DNA from: Erythrobacter sp. Alg231-14
Lineage (GTDB): Bacteria; Pseudomonadota; Alphaproteobacteria; Sphingomonadales; Sphingomonadaceae
Assembly (NCBI RefSeq): GCF_900149685.1
Contig: NZ_LT702999.1
Span: 744,001-808,000 of the forward strand
DNA: 64,000 nucleotides
Reading direction: 5' to 3'
Shown here: positions 1-9,941 of the stretch, one piece after another
Position numbering within the stretch: the first letter of the stretch is position 1
Layout: each line of letters begins with the position of its first letter
The notes under the pieces: model-generated
The model's input: the letters and a program-made list of their open reading frames with translations, nothing else
What the model was told of the DNA's origin: nothing
Database searches by the model: none
Translations under genes and position numbers: made by a program

Positions 1-2431
1 CCGACATAAATAGGACCGGAACATCGGGGCGTTGTTCGCGAATTTCGCGAACCATTGCTGGGCCGTCCATTCCCGGCATGACCACATCGCTTAGAATCAG
101 ATCAAAGTCGTCACCGGTTGCGATCGCCGCCAAACCTTCTTCGCCTCCCGGGCATGCCGTGATCTGATACCCCGCGCGCGAAAGGGCGCGTTCGGCCACG
201 ATGCGGACCATATCTTCGTCTTCGACCAACAAGATACGCCCGCCTTTTGACCATTCGGACGATCCGACCGGGTCAACCACCTCAACGCGGCGCGGCGCTT
301 CGCCGTGATGGACCGGGAAATAGATCGTGAAGCGCGCGCCGATAACCCGGCCGCTGGGCGTGGTGACGTTGTCGGCAAAGATAAACCCGCCCGACTGTTT
401 GATAATCCCGTACACGGTCGACAGACCAAGGCCGGTGCCCTTCCCCTGTTCTTTCGTGGTGAAGAACGGTTCGAACAATTTGGGCAGAACCTGAGCCGGG
501 ATGCCGCCGCCATTATCCTGAACAATCAGCACAGTGTAATCGGCAGCGGGCAACACCTCTGTACCCAGTTTGATCGTTTCTTTCGATTGAAGGCTGCGCG
601 TCAACAATGAAATCCGGCCTTCAACTGGCGCTTTTCCAGGGACTTTACCTTGTATCTTGCCATGCGCACCTTTGGTATTGATGGCGTCGCGCGCGTTCAC
701 GGCAAGGTTCATGATCACTTGTTCAAGTTGTTGCGGATCGGCCCGCACCGCGCCCAAATTGCGGTCATGTTGGACATAATATCCAATTTTCTCGCCCAGC
801 AATCGTTTGATCAAGGGTCCCACTTCGCTGATCACATCGGGGAGTTGCAGAATTTCTGGCCGCAAGGTCTGTTGCCGTGAGAACGCCAGCAATTGCCGGG
901 TTAACGACGCGGCCCGGTTTGAATTGGCGCGAATCTGTTGAATGTCATCATAATCGCTGTCGCCCGGCGTGTGGCGCAGCAGCATCAAGTCGCATGTGCC
1001 AATAACGGCGGTGAGCACGTTGTTGAAATCATGCGCGACGCCCCCTGCAAGCTGACCAACAGCCTGCATCTTGGTCGCCTGCGCAACCTGACGTTTAAGC
1101 TGCGTTTCCTCGCTGGAATCAGCCAGAGATAGCAACACCGCCGCCTCTCCCAAACCGCGCACGCCCGCAAGCCCAAGGGAAACCGGTTCGTCGGGACTTC
1201 CGGTCAGGCGAACAGCCATGTCCCCGCTGGTCGCGGGTCCGCGCCCGTGCCTGCGCACAGCATCGGAAAGCGCCGCTTTGTCTTCGCGGGTTACCAAATC
1301 GGTTGGGAATGCGGGCAGTCCGTGATCGGCGCGTTCGACCGATCTTAGGAACGCGTCGTTGCCGAACAGAAAACGACCATCGCGGTCGGTCATGGCGAGC
1401 CCCAACGGCAATTGCGCCAACAACGCCTCAAGCTGGGCGACGCCCGCCTGTCCAGCGCCATCGGGACCGCTGCCCCAGACGCTGCCAATGCCGACGCCGC
1501 TATCGACCAACAACATCAAAGAGGCGCCGTCATCGGGGCCGGGTGTCGTGCCTGCTTGCGATGGTTCAGAAAGCGGCACGTCGATCAAAGTTTGCGGCGT
1601 ACCGCCCCGCCCTTCGCGCGCGAAGAATATTCGATCACGATCATCCGCGCGCAAAAGGCTCGCGAAATTCTGTCCAGCCAAGGTCGCTGCTGGATCACCT
1701 GACGCCCGTTCGGCAAAACCGGCGCTGACGCTGCGCACGACGCCATCGGCGGCGGTGATCGCCGCCTCGATTCCGGCCCGGCTCAACACTTCGCCAAGCG
1801 GTCCGGTCAAATCCAATTCGCTCAATAAATCGCGGTGATCAGTGTTTTCGCGCACAAATCGCCAGATCAAATGATCGTCGCCGCGCCCTGCTCGCTCTGC
1901 CGAAATCGCCCATTGCACGCCTTTGCCAGCATAGACTGCGCCCGACGACGCGGCGCCATCACGCCATGCTTCTCGCGTCAATTTGCTCAATTGTTCAAGC
2001 GCAGGCCGTTCAAATGGCATCGCAGGAGGAGAGCTTGTCGCACCGAACGCGCTTACGAACCCGGTGTTCGCGCAAACCAGACGGTTGGCCCTGTCCGTGA
2101 TCGCAATTGCCTCACCCTGTTTTTCGATCGCCGCCACAGTGACCGACCAATCAGGCACCGCCAATTCTGTGCCCGCGGTCTCTGCGCCCATTCGCTCAAC
2201 CAAAACCACGCCAATCAAGAGCACGATCAATCCAGCCGCATACGCGCCTGTCAAAACAACATTGGAGGTGACGAAGAATATGACAGCCGCGCTCAGCGCC
2301 AATGCGGAGGTGATGCCCAAAAGCATTGGCACGTTGGTCGAAACCGCGCCGCGTTCGGCTATTGCCGATTCATTTGCCAACCCTAAGACCGGTCCGGGAT
2401 TGGCCAATTCTGAAGCCGCGGTGTTTGTCAT
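1..2431 (-). CDS. cckA: Cell-cycle hybrid sensor histidine kinase CckA (3' end off window)
   Basis: Reading leftwards from the ATG at 2429-2431 gives about 810 residues before the window ends. The N-terminus has two hydrophobic segments (about residues 35-80), then a PAS-like sensory region, a HisKA dimerisation helix with GGVAHDFNN (phospho-acceptor His467), an HATPase domain with DNGGGIP and GTGLGLSTVYGI, and a C-terminal receiver domain with VEDED and the phospho-acceptor Asp782 in SDVVMPGMDG. The reading stops near LFMSG, so only the last part of the receiver domain is missing. In alphaproteobacteria CckA phosphorylates ChpT, which passes phosphate to CtrA and CpdR to control the cell cycle. 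The PAS-HisKA-HATPase-REC order and the HDFNN motif make the assignment firm. Confidence 0.93.
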   Translation of the reverse strand, partial: MTNTAASELANPGPVLGLANESAIAERGAVSTNVPMLLGITSALALSAAVIFFVTSNVVLTGAYAAGLIVLLIGVVLVERMGAETAGTELAVPDWSVTVAAIEKQGEAIAITDRANRLVCANTGFVSAFGATSSPPAMPFERPALEQLSKLTREAWRDGAASSGAVYAGKGVQWAISAERAGRGDDHLIWRFVRENTDHRDLLSELDLTGPLGEVLSRAGIEAAITAADGVVRSVSAGFAERASGDPAATLAGQNFASLLRADDRDRIFFAREGRGGTPQTLIDVPLSEPSQAGTTPGPDDGASLMLLVDSGVGIGSVWGSGPDGAGQAGVAQLEALLAQLPLGLAMTDRDGRFLFGNDAFLRSVERADHGLPAFPTDLVTREDKAALSDAVRRHGRGPATSGDMAVRLTGSPDEPVSLGLAGVRGLGEAAVLLSLADSSEETQLKRQVAQATKMQAVGQLAGGVAHDFNNVLTAVIGTCDLMLLRHTPGDSDYDDIQQIRANSNRAASLTRQLLAFSRQQTLRPEILQLPDVISEVGPLIKRLLGEKIGYYVQHDRNLGAVRADPQQLEQVIMNLAVNARDAINTKGAHGKIQGKVPGKAPVEGRISLLTRSLQSKETIKLGTEVLPAADYTVLIVQDNGGGIPAQVLPKLFEPFFTTKEQGKGTGLGLSTVYGIIKQSGGFIFADNVTTPSGRVIGARFTIYFPVHHGEAPRRVEVVDPVGSSEWSKGGRILLVEDEDMVRIVAERALSRAGYQITACPGGEEGLAAIATGDDFDLILSDVVMPGMDGPAMVREIREQRPDVPVLFMS

Positions 2432-2490
2432 GATTTTCACCACTGAGGAATTGCGACGGAACGCGACACTGATAGCCGCAATAGGCAACT

Positions 2491-3090
2491 CTAATTGGCG
2501 TTGAGCCTTTGGTCGAGCCGCTCTTCCATACGTTTCAAACGTTTTGCCCGCCTGCGTGCAACCATAACGCGCCAAATTGCGCTCGAAAGCAGATAACCCA
2601 CCGCCGACGAGATGATGGCAAGGACAAAGAAGCCAACGACAGTCACACCTGCAAATTCAAACGCGTCGATCACCCATTGCCAATCGCCGCTTTGCAATTG
2701 CTCATTGGCAACGCCCGAAGTCGCGGCATCCACGCGCAGGATAAATTGGCCGACTCGGTTCGCGATCACCGCCCAAAACGCGATCGTGAACGGGTTGGTG
2801 ACAAATGTGACAAGCGCCGCGAGCGGCACGTTCGCACGCGCAGGCAAAGCCAAAAATGCCGCGAGAAAAATCTGACCGACTGGAATGATGAACGCACTGA
2901 AAAGACCAAGCGCCACGCCCCGCGGGACCGAACGGCGGGTAAACCGCCACAATTCCGGCGTTAGAAAACGATGCGCGATCGGCCGCAGATATTTGTTGCG
3001 GGCCATTTCTTCGCGTTTGGGCATATATTTACGAAACATATCCGCAGCCCAAGTCTTACCACCCGATTTCGATGAACCTTGCGTTCCCAT
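2491..3090 (-). CDS. DUF2062 domain membrane protein
   Basis: 199 residues from the ATG at 3088-3090 (MGTQGSSKSGG); an upstream in-frame ATG at 3129 would add 13 residues and cannot be excluded. Basic N-terminus (MPKREEMARNK), then an amphipathic LWRFTRRSVPRGVALGLF stretch and a hydrophobic region containing NPFTIAFWAVIANRVG, which is the typical DUF2062 signature; a second membrane segment (VVGFFVLAIISSAVGYLL) precedes a basic C-terminus. DUF2062 proteins are small inner membrane proteins of unknown biochemical role. It lies just upstream of cckA on the same strand with a 59-base gap, so co-transcription is possible. Confidence 0.85.
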   Translation of the reverse strand: MGTQGSSKSGGKTWAADMFRKYMPKREEMARNKYLRPIAHRFLTPELWRFTRRSVPRGVALGLFSAFIIPVGQIFLAAFLALPARANVPLAALVTFVTNPFTIAFWAVIANRVGQFILRVDAATSGVANEQLQSGDWQWVIDAFEFAGVTVVGFFVLAIISSAVGYLLSSAIWRVMVARRRAKRLKRMEERLDQRLNAN

Positions 3091-3283
3091 GTCAGGCCGC
3101 CTCATCCAGTGGGGCGCTGTGCACAGCAACGCTCCGTGCCACGCGACGCGCGGTCAATGACACCGTGCCGCGCACGATGCGGGTATATGAAGGCCTGACC
3201 ACCATGATTATGCATATGGGTACCGAAACGCGTCTGACCAGTGGGTTAACTGACCCACGCGCATTATATCGAAAGCTCCGATT

Positions 3284-3766
3284 CTATCCTCGCTCTCGCA
3301 TCAAGCGCGCTTTGTCACGCTTCCAATCGCGGTCTTTTACGCTGGCGCGTTTGTCATGCGCTTGTTTACCCTTGGCCAAAGCCAGTTCAACCTTGGCGCG
3401 ACCGGTCTTGTTGAAATAGATGGACAAGGGCACAAGCGTCATCCCCTTCTTTTCAACTGCACCGAACAACTTGTTGATTTCTCTCGTGTTCAACAACAAT
3501 TTGCGTGGGCGACGTGGTTCATGATTTAACCGGTTGCCGTGGCTGTATTCGGGGATGTTGGCGTTGACCAACCACACTTCCCCATCGCGCAATTCTGCGT
3601 AGCTTTCCGCGATGGTTGCCTCGCCTGCACGCAGCGCTTTCACTTCCGTGCCTTGCAACGCCAAACCCGCCTCAAACTTATCTTCGATGTGGTAATCGAA
3701 ACGCGCGCGCCGATTTTGCGCAACCGTGTGCAATTTATCAAAGGTTTCGGGTTTGGGGCGTGCCAT
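3284..3766 (-). CDS. smpB: SsrA-binding protein SmpB
   Basis: 160 residues from MARPKPETF; the reading frame is open further upstream, but this start matches the usual SmpB length. Conserved features are the oligonucleotide-binding barrel with [15 protein letters not shown] and [10 protein letters not shown], then [18 protein letters not shown] and the basic C-terminal tail ([17 protein letters not shown]) that folds into the decoding centre. SmpB binds tmRNA and delivers it to stalled ribosomes in trans-translation. The tmRNA gene itself was not found in this window. Confidence 0.97.
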   Translation of the reverse strand: MARPKPETFDKLHTVAQNRRARFDYHIEDKFEAGLALQGTEVKALRAGEATIAESYAELRDGEVWLVNANIPEYSHGNRLNHEPRRPRKLLLNTREINKLFGAVEKKGMTLVPLSIYFNKTGRAKVELALAKGKQAHDKRASVKDRDWKRDKARLMRERG

Positions 3767-3917
3767 AGTGGGTGGGCCTTTACGCGCTCCGCCATGAATT
3801 GAAAAGTCACCTCTGCCTTGTCCCATAAACCATCGTAAAACAGTTGTTTTTTTAAAATCAAACAGTCAAACTCGCGACGATTACTCAATGGCGAACACCT
3901 AAAGGGGCAAGGTTGTC

Positions 3918-5885
3918 ATGAAAATTCTACGTAAAGCGATGGTCGTTGCAACAACAATCGGCTTGGCATTCTATTCAACAGTTCAACCGATAGCCGCATC
4001 TGCAAACGATGCTCCCGCTTTAAGTGCCTATGGCGAATTGCCAGAGATCGAAGACGCCGCCTTGTCCCCGTCGGGCAAGCGTCTTGCCGCATTGTTGAGC
4101 GTTCGCGGTACGCGCGTCCTTGTTGCTTTTGATGAGAACAACGCCATTATCTCTCGCACCAATGTCGATGCCTATAAGGTGCGCCGTTTCGATTGGGTTG
4201 GCGAGGACCGGTTGTTGTTGACGTACAGCACGACCGAGGATCTGGGCGCAAATTTCACCACCGACAAGCACGAATTTTCGTTCGCGGTCACCATTCCGAT
4301 CAATGTTGCAGAACAAGGCAACGTCGTTTTTAGCAACCGGCGCACCTTGGTGAATTCAATCTTTGGCAATTACGGCATTCGCCAGATCGGCGGCCGCTGG
4401 TACGGATTTTTTGGTGCCATCGAATTGGCAAGAGGCATCCGCGCTGGCGAGTATGAATTTCGCCACGGCCGCCCGTATCTTTACCGCGTCGACATGGTCG
4501 ACAATTCGACCGAACGCGTCGCCACCGCGGCCAGCGACAACCACGACAATGATTGGTTGATCGACGCCAATGGAGACGTTGCCGCAACCTATGACATCCA
4601 TCGTGAGAACGGACGATGGGACATCCGCAATGGGAACCGGCAAATCATCGCTGAAGGTCAGTCCGTAAGCGGTCGCAGTGGTTTGATCGGCTTGGGTTAT
4701 GGCGGTCAGTCTGTGATTTATTACAACGTTGATGAGAACAACCGTTCGCGCCGGTTCGAAGTTCCGTTGAGCGGCGGTGAGCCTGAGGAATTTCTTCCCG
4801 GCATCGACATTGATCGCCTCTATTTTGATGCGCAAACAGGGCATCTAAGCGGGTATTTGGAAGAAGGCGCAGACCCCCGTCCCGTATTCGAAGATCCCGA
4901 CAAAGCCCAAGCCGTTCGTATGGTGCGGGAAGCTTTTGCCGATTTCTCGATGAGCATGATGGATTGGAGCGACGATCTAAGTCACGTCGTGGTCAGAACA
5001 TCGGGCCAATTCGACAGCGGGACCTGGTTCACAGTTGATGTTGGCAATCTATCCGCCGAAGCGATCGCCTATGAGCGGCCCGATATTGAGCCGCAGCATG
5101 TCGGCCCATTTTCCACTTTTGATTACACAGCATCCGATGGATTGGAGATGGACGGCGTCCTAACCCTGCCTCCGGGTCGCGAAGCGAATAACCTGCCTGT
5201 AATCATGCTGCCGCATGGCGGGCCACACAGCTTTGACAGCGAACGTTTCGATTGGTGGGCACAGGCATTTGCGTCGCGCGGTTACGCCGTATTTCAACCC
5301 AATTTTCGCGGATCAACCAATCGCGATGGTGCATTCCGCCGGGCGGGTTACGGAGAATGGGGACGTAAAATGCAGACAGATATCTCTGATGGGCTCGCCG
5401 CATTGGCAGAAGCTGGGATTGTCGATCCAGATCGCGCTTGTATCGTTGGCGCAAGTTATGGCGGATATGCCGCGCTTGCCGGTGTGACGTTGCAACAGGG
5501 GCTCTACCGTTGTTCCGTTGCGGTGGCACCCGTTAGCGATATTCGCCGGATGTACCGCGAAGACTACCGGGCCAGCGGCGAAACACGCATTACCCGAACG
5601 GCGCTACGCGAACAGCTTGGCGATCCCGATACATGGGATGCGGTGTCACCGGAACGGTTTGCCGAACGCGCCGATGCGCCGATTTTGTTGATCCATGGGC
5701 GCGATGACACGGTCGTGCCCTATATCCATTCGGTCAAAATGGCCGATGCGTTGGACGATGAGGACAAACCGCATGAATTGATCACGCTGGACGGAGAAGA
5801 CCATTGGCTGTCTCTATCGGAAACGCGTCAGATCATGCTGAATTCGGCGGTTGCTTTTGTTCAGGAACACAACCCGGCCGATTGA
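3918..5885 (+). CDS. Secreted S9-family peptidase (acylaminoacyl/dipeptidyl peptidase-like)
   Basis: 655 residues with a Sec signal peptide (MKILRKAMVVATTIGLAFYS, cleavage probably near ASA-ND around residue 30). The middle resembles the beta-propeller of S9 enzymes (ALSPSGKRLAALLSVRGT at the start). The C-terminal alpha/beta hydrolase holds MLPHGGPHSFD (oxyanion region), nucleophile Ser513 in GASYGGYAA, the acid Asp596/597 in HGRDDTVVP and His629 in GEDHWLS. This is the complete S9 catalytic triad, so it is probably an active periplasmic or exported oligopeptidase. Similar sphingomonad proteins are annotated as S9 family peptidase; the substrate is unknown. It is a single gene between smpB and the convergent dapA. 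Confidence 0.92.
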   Translation: MKILRKAMVVATTIGLAFYSTVQPIAASANDAPALSAYGELPEIEDAALSPSGKRLAALLSVRGTRVLVAFDENNAIISRTNVDAYKVRRFDWVGEDRLLLTYSTTEDLGANFTTDKHEFSFAVTIPINVAEQGNVVFSNRRTLVNSIFGNYGIRQIGGRWYGFFGAIELARGIRAGEYEFRHGRPYLYRVDMVDNSTERVATAASDNHDNDWLIDANGDVAATYDIHRENGRWDIRNGNRQIIAEGQSVSGRSGLIGLGYGGQSVIYYNVDENNRSRRFEVPLSGGEPEEFLPGIDIDRLYFDAQTGHLSGYLEEGADPRPVFEDPDKAQAVRMVREAFADFSMSMMDWSDDLSHVVVRTSGQFDSGTWFTVDVGNLSAEAIAYERPDIEPQHVGPFSTFDYTASDGLEMDGVLTLPPGREANNLPVIMLPHGGPHSFDSERFDWWAQAFASRGYAVFQPNFRGSTNRDGAFRRAGYGEWGRKMQTDISDGLAALAEAGIVDPDRACIVGASYGGYAALAGVTLQQGLYRCSVAVAPVSDIRRMYREDYRASGETRITRTALREQLGDPDTWDAVSPERFAERADAPILLIHGRDDTVVPYIHSVKMADALDDEDKPHELITLDGEDHWLSLSETRQIMLNSAVAFVQEHNPAD

Positions 5886-5897
5886 CCGGTCACGGCC

Positions 5898-6779
5898 TTA
5901 TAACAAGCCTGCATGCTCCAACGCCGCGTCGACTGCTTTGCGTGATTCCGCGCTCGCTTCGACAATCGGCAGGCGCACGCTCGGCGAAAACCAATCGTGC
6001 ACACGGCTAAGGGCGTATTTCACCGGAGCCGGGCTGGCATCGGAGAACATGGCGTAGTGCAGCGGGAACAAACGGTCGTTCAATTCGCGCGCCTTCTTTA
6101 GCTCATTGGCGGCGATTGCGGCTTGGAATTCTGCGCAAAGGGCGGGTGCAACATTGGCCGTGACCGAAATTGCCCCCCTACCCCCGGCAGCGGAGTGCGG
6201 CAGCCACAATTCATCATTGCCCGACAATTGGCAAAAATCGCGCCCAATCCCCATCCGATGGTCGGCCACGCGCGACAAATCGCCGCTGGCGTCTTTGATA
6301 GCGACGATGCGATCGGGATATTTGCGCACCAACGCGACGACAGTCTCATCTTCGATATCAGTCACGGTTCGACTGGGCACATTGTACAAAACAATTGGCA
6401 AATCACAGCATTCTGCAAGGTAGCTGAAATGAGCGATCAATCCCGCTTGGCTTGGGCGGTTGTAATACGGCGCAACGCATAGGCCCGCCGCCGCGCCCGC
6501 TTTCTTTGCGAACACCATGTGCATTTCGGCGTTGCGGGTGTCGTTGCTGCCGCAACCGGCAATGACCGGAACCCTGCCGGCGGCCTGTTCGATGCAGATT
6601 TCGATAACACGGTGATGTTCCGCATTCGACAATGTCGATGCCTCACCTGTGGTGCCGCAAGGGACCAACGCGGCGCTGCCTTGGTCGATCTGCCAATCGA
6701 CCAACTGCCGAAACGCACCTTCATCCAACGATCCGTCGCGAAAAGGAGTCGCCAGAGCGGGAATGGAACCGCTGAACAT
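5898..6779 (-). CDS. dapA: 4-hydroxy-tetrahydrodipicolinate synthase
   Basis: 293 residues, the normal length. It condenses pyruvate with aspartate semialdehyde in the lysine/meso-diaminopimelate pathway. Visible motifs are PCGTTGEASTLS (substrate loop), VLYNVPSRT with the catalytic Tyr, and VAIKDASGD with Schiff-base Lys162, close to the numbering of the E. coli enzyme. It converges with the S9 peptidase gene (12 bases apart) and is divergent from the lytic transglycosylase gene, with which it shares a 97-base promoter region. Confidence 0.97.
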   Translation of the reverse strand: MFSGSIPALATPFRDGSLDEGAFRQLVDWQIDQGSAALVPCGTTGEASTLSNAEHHRVIEICIEQAAGRVPVIAGCGSNDTRNAEMHMVFAKKAGAAAGLCVAPYYNRPSQAGLIAHFSYLAECCDLPIVLYNVPSRTVTDIEDETVVALVRKYPDRIVAIKDASGDLSRVADHRMGIGRDFCQLSGNDELWLPHSAAGGRGAISVTANVAPALCAEFQAAIAANELKKARELNDRLFPLHYAMFSDASPAPVKYALSRVHDWFSPSVRLPIVEASAESRKAVDAALEHAGLL

Positions 6780-6876
6780 TGCATTATTCCTGTATCAGAC
6801 AATAAAAAGTGCAAGACGGCGCAAAAATCGTGCGCCACCCTTTTGTTAAGCGCCTGATAAGGAGCCAATCGGCACT

Positions 6877-8841
6877 ATGTCCAGCATGGCCAATAAATTG
6901 CTTTCAAATCCTGTCTCTTTTGTGGCGTTCGCTGCGGCAGCTTTGGGCGCCTTTGCGGTGCCATCTTCGGCGCAAATGGGCGGACAACCCGACCGCAGCA
7001 ATCTGGTTGCACAACAACCCAGTCAAATGGGCGCCGCGATTGCGCGGTGGGAATTGTTGCAGGAAAACCGCTTGCTGCGATTTGCCGATTACGCGGGATT
7101 CGCTTTGGCCTATCCGGACTTTCCGCGAACGGAAATCATCCGCATCCGCGCCGAAAACACCCTTGGCGAAGAAGCCCCTTCGCAAGCAGAAATCCTCAAT
7201 TTCTTTGACGCACTGCCTCCCCTGACCAATGCCGGTCGGGCGCGTTACGCATTGTCGCTTGCCGCAGCGCAACGTTCGGACGCGTTCGAAGTAGCCCGCA
7301 CGGCATGGCGTGGCGGCGCGATGAGCGGCCCTACAGAGGCGTATTTGAACGGTTTGTTCGGGAGCCAGTTCACCGCCGCCGATCACAAAGCGCGAATGGA
7401 AGCCCTGCTTTGGCAAGAAGAAGCCGAAGCCGCAGAGCGCCACATCATCAATTTGGATCCGAGCGATCGCGACATGGCGATGGCGCGATTGGCGTTGATC
7501 CGCGGTTCAACGCCGCAAAACGCCGGCATCCCTGTGCCCGCCGATGCGCAACGTGACGCCGGCTACGTCTACAATCTGGTCAGCTATTATAAGGCACGGC
7601 GCCAGACCCAAGCCGCTATCAGCCTCTTAGCCAACCGCCCCAATTTCACGGCTCCCGCGTTCCAACCAGAAGATTTGGTTGGCGATATGTTGGAAGCGGC
7701 ATCGGCAGCGGGGTCTACCAGCACTGTCCAAATCGCCAGCCGCATTGACGATCTGTTTGCGCCCGGCACCGACATTTCAAAGGGGTCCTTTGCCCTGCGT
7801 GACCGGTACACCGATCTGATGTGGAAAGGCGGCACAAACGCGCTTTGGCGGTTGGGCGATGGCGCTGCGGCGGCACCGCTCTTCCTGCGATATGGTGAGG
7901 CCGCCCGCACCCCATTGACCCGATCAAAAGGGTTCTATTGGGCGGGACGCGCCGCGCGTGAGGCCGGCTTGCGCGATGATGCCAATCGCTATTTCGAAAT
8001 GGCGGCGCAATACCCGCATTACTATTACGGCCAATTGTCGATCAGTGCGTTGGGGCGGACCATGCCCACCTTTGCACAATTGCCCCAAGCTCAAATTGAT
8101 CCCGCCACGCGCGCCGAATTTGAAACGCGGCCGCTGGTTCGGGCAATCCGTCACATTGCCGCCAATCGCGGCGACTGGCGCACCGAAAGGCGTTTCTTCC
8201 AAGCCATTGGCAACAGCGCCCAGTCCCCGGAAGAATTGGTGATGGTTGGCCAATTGGCGTCGGAAACCAATCTGCCCGAAATGGCAGTGGTGATCGGCAT
8301 GGAAGCGGGGGCGAATGGATTTGAAGGCTTCGAACGCCTCGGCTTTCCGACATACCCAACGCCGGTCGTGAATGATTGGACAATGGTCCACGCCATCACC
8401 CGCCAAGAAAGCGAGTTCGACCGGACCCGGCGCAGCCACGCGAACGCCATTGGCATGATGCAATTGCTGCCCAGCACCGCGCGCGAAGAAGCCGGCATTT
8501 TGGGTGTCCAATACCTAAGAGCGGGCCTGACACAGGATCCGCAATACAACATTCGATTGGGCGACGCGCACTTTGCCCGCCGAATGGATTTGTACGGCGG
8601 CGCCTATCCGCTTGCCATCGCGTCCTACAACGCCGGGCCGGGCCGCGTTCGCCAATGGCTGCGTCTGAATGGTGATCCACGCAGGGGTGAGATTGATTGG
8701 GTGACATGGATCGAAAAGATCCCAGCCAATTTCGAAACCCGGTATTATGTGATGCGCGTGATCGGAAACGCCGTTAGCTATTCCCACATGTATCCTCAGG
8801 AAGCGGGCATCCCGCGCACGGTTGACGCGTTTCTGCCTTAA
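6877..8841 (+). CDS. Soluble lytic murein transglycosylase (Slt70-like)
   Basis: 654 residues. A signal peptide (FVAFAAAALGAFAVPSSAQ) is followed by a long alpha-helical superhelical region and a C-terminal SLT domain. The catalytic Glu511 lies in ITRQESEFDRTRRS, followed by AIGMMQLLPSTA and SYNAGPGRVRQW, the canonical goose-type lysozyme-like motifs. It cleaves peptidoglycan glycan strands with 1,6-anhydro product formation in the periplasm. The ATG at 6877 is preceded by AAGGAG with 12-base spacing; a second ATG nine bases later is less well placed. Confidence 0.93.
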   Translation: MSSMANKLLSNPVSFVAFAAAALGAFAVPSSAQMGGQPDRSNLVAQQPSQMGAAIARWELLQENRLLRFADYAGFALAYPDFPRTEIIRIRAENTLGEEAPSQAEILNFFDALPPLTNAGRARYALSLAAAQRSDAFEVARTAWRGGAMSGPTEAYLNGLFGSQFTAADHKARMEALLWQEEAEAAERHIINLDPSDRDMAMARLALIRGSTPQNAGIPVPADAQRDAGYVYNLVSYYKARRQTQAAISLLANRPNFTAPAFQPEDLVGDMLEAASAAGSTSTVQIASRIDDLFAPGTDISKGSFALRDRYTDLMWKGGTNALWRLGDGAAAAPLFLRYGEAARTPLTRSKGFYWAGRAAREAGLRDDANRYFEMAAQYPHYYYGQLSISALGRTMPTFAQLPQAQIDPATRAEFETRPLVRAIRHIAANRGDWRTERRFFQAIGNSAQSPEELVMVGQLASETNLPEMAVVIGMEAGANGFEGFERLGFPTYPTPVVNDWTMVHAITRQESEFDRTRRSHANAIGMMQLLPSTAREEAGILGVQYLRAGLTQDPQYNIRLGDAHFARRMDLYGGAYPLAIASYNAGPGRVRQWLRLNGDPRRGEIDWVTWIEKIPANFETRYYVMRVIGNAVSYSHMYPQEAGIPRTVDAFLP

Positions 8842-8864
8842 GAACCGCGATAGATCCCAAAAGC

Positions 8865-9347
8865 ATGTCATCAACACAAGGACCACCGATCACACCGGGT
8901 GGTATGGCCGCGTTAAAGGCGCGCTATGACCACCTTTTGGGTAAAGAGCGACCAGAAGTCGTCGAGATCGTAAGCTGGGCGGCGGGAAATGGCGACCGCA
9001 GCGAAAACGGCGATTACATCTATGGCCGAAAGCGAATGCGGGAAATTGACCGCGAACTTTCGTATCTCGCCCGCCGAATGAAGGTATTACGCGTCGTTGA
9101 TCCGGCCAACCAACCCGATAGAAGTAGAGTGTATTTCGGCGCGCGAGTGGAGCTGGCCGACGAAGACGACGCACGCCAAACTGTGCGCATCGTAGGGGAC
9201 GATGAACAAGATGCCGGTGCAGGCTTGGTCGGATGGAATTCGCCCATCGCAAAGGCACTGCGCGGGGCATCCTTGGGAGATCTGCGAACGGTGCGCTTAC
9301 CCGGCGGCGTCAAGGAATGGGAAGTTCTGACGATTACCTACGTGTGA
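8865..9347 (+). CDS. greB: Transcription elongation factor GreB/GreA family
   Basis: 160 residues. The N-terminal coiled coil carries the characteristic AAGNGDRSENGDYIYGRKR (the acidic tip residues that enter the RNA polymerase secondary channel) and LSYLARRMKVLRVVDP. The C-terminal FKBP-like domain has SPIAKALRGASLGD. The YGRKRMREID sequence and the overall pattern fit GreB better than GreA. It stimulates cleavage of backtracked RNA. Its last codons overlap the 3' end of convergent kptA by 10 bases. Confidence 0.9.
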   Translation: MSSTQGPPITPGGMAALKARYDHLLGKERPEVVEIVSWAAGNGDRSENGDYIYGRKRMREIDRELSYLARRMKVLRVVDPANQPDRSRVYFGARVELADEDDARQTVRIVGDDEQDAGAGLVGWNSPIAKALRGASLGDLRTVRLPGGVKEWEVLTITYV

Positions 9348-9895
9348 TCGGGCGCCATACGCCTGATGCGTGTTGCAGGCACCGCATCCACCAACCAAAC
9401 ACCGTTGCTCGAAAGAAAAAATTCAACGCCATCCTCATGCATTGATTTGGCATCGATGATCAAAATCACGGGCTGCCCTCGCCTTTGACCGACTTTCTTG
9501 GCCGTTTTGAGATCGGGTGACAGGTGAACATGGTGCCGTTTTTGTTTGCTCAATCCATCGCGTTCTATCGATTCCAAAAAAGCTGCGACCGTGCCGTGGA
9601 ACAATTCATCCGGCGGGGTCGCCCGTTTCCATGCCCCTTGAACCGCGATGGAGTGTCCCTGTCGTGCGCGAATTTGGGTGCCATCGTCGGAAAGCTCGAA
9701 ACGCTGTTTGTCGTTTTCATTCACAACACGACTCAACATGGCTGAATCGGTCGGCAATTTGCGTTGAACCAAAGCCGATAAAACCACATCAACCGCGGCC
9801 CAGCCGTTCGCATCCAGCACCACACCACCCTTTTCCGGCGCATGCCTTAACCAATAGGACAAAGCCTTGGATCGAGATTTTAACGGGATCTCCAT
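9338..9895 (-). CDS. kptA: RNA 2'-phosphotransferase (Tpt1/KptA)
   Basis: 185 residues from MEIPLKSRSKALSYWLRH, which gives the usual family N-terminus; an in-frame ATG at 9976 would add 27 atypical residues. Family motifs are SKALSYWLRHAPE, FHGTV, and KRHHVHLSPD, which include the conserved Arg/His residues that bind NAD+ and the 2'-phosphate. The enzyme transfers an internal RNA 2'-phosphate to NAD+, giving ADP-ribose 1'',2''-cyclic phosphate. Eukaryotes use it in tRNA splicing; bacteria lack that pathway, so its bacterial substrate is uncertain. It is divergent from the IalB-like gene with 46 bases between the starts. Confidence 0.93.
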   Translation of the reverse strand: MEIPLKSRSKALSYWLRHAPEKGGVVLDANGWAAVDVVLSALVQRKLPTDSAMLSRVVNENDKQRFELSDDGTQIRARQGHSIAVQGAWKRATPPDELFHGTVAAFLESIERDGLSKQKRHHVHLSPDLKTAKKVGQRRGQPVILIIDAKSMHEDGVEFFLSSNGVWLVDAVPATRIRRMAPDHT

Positions 9896-9941
9896 GATCC
9901 ACACTGTTGCAAATCCCTGCAATTCCGGCAATTCCCGGTCC

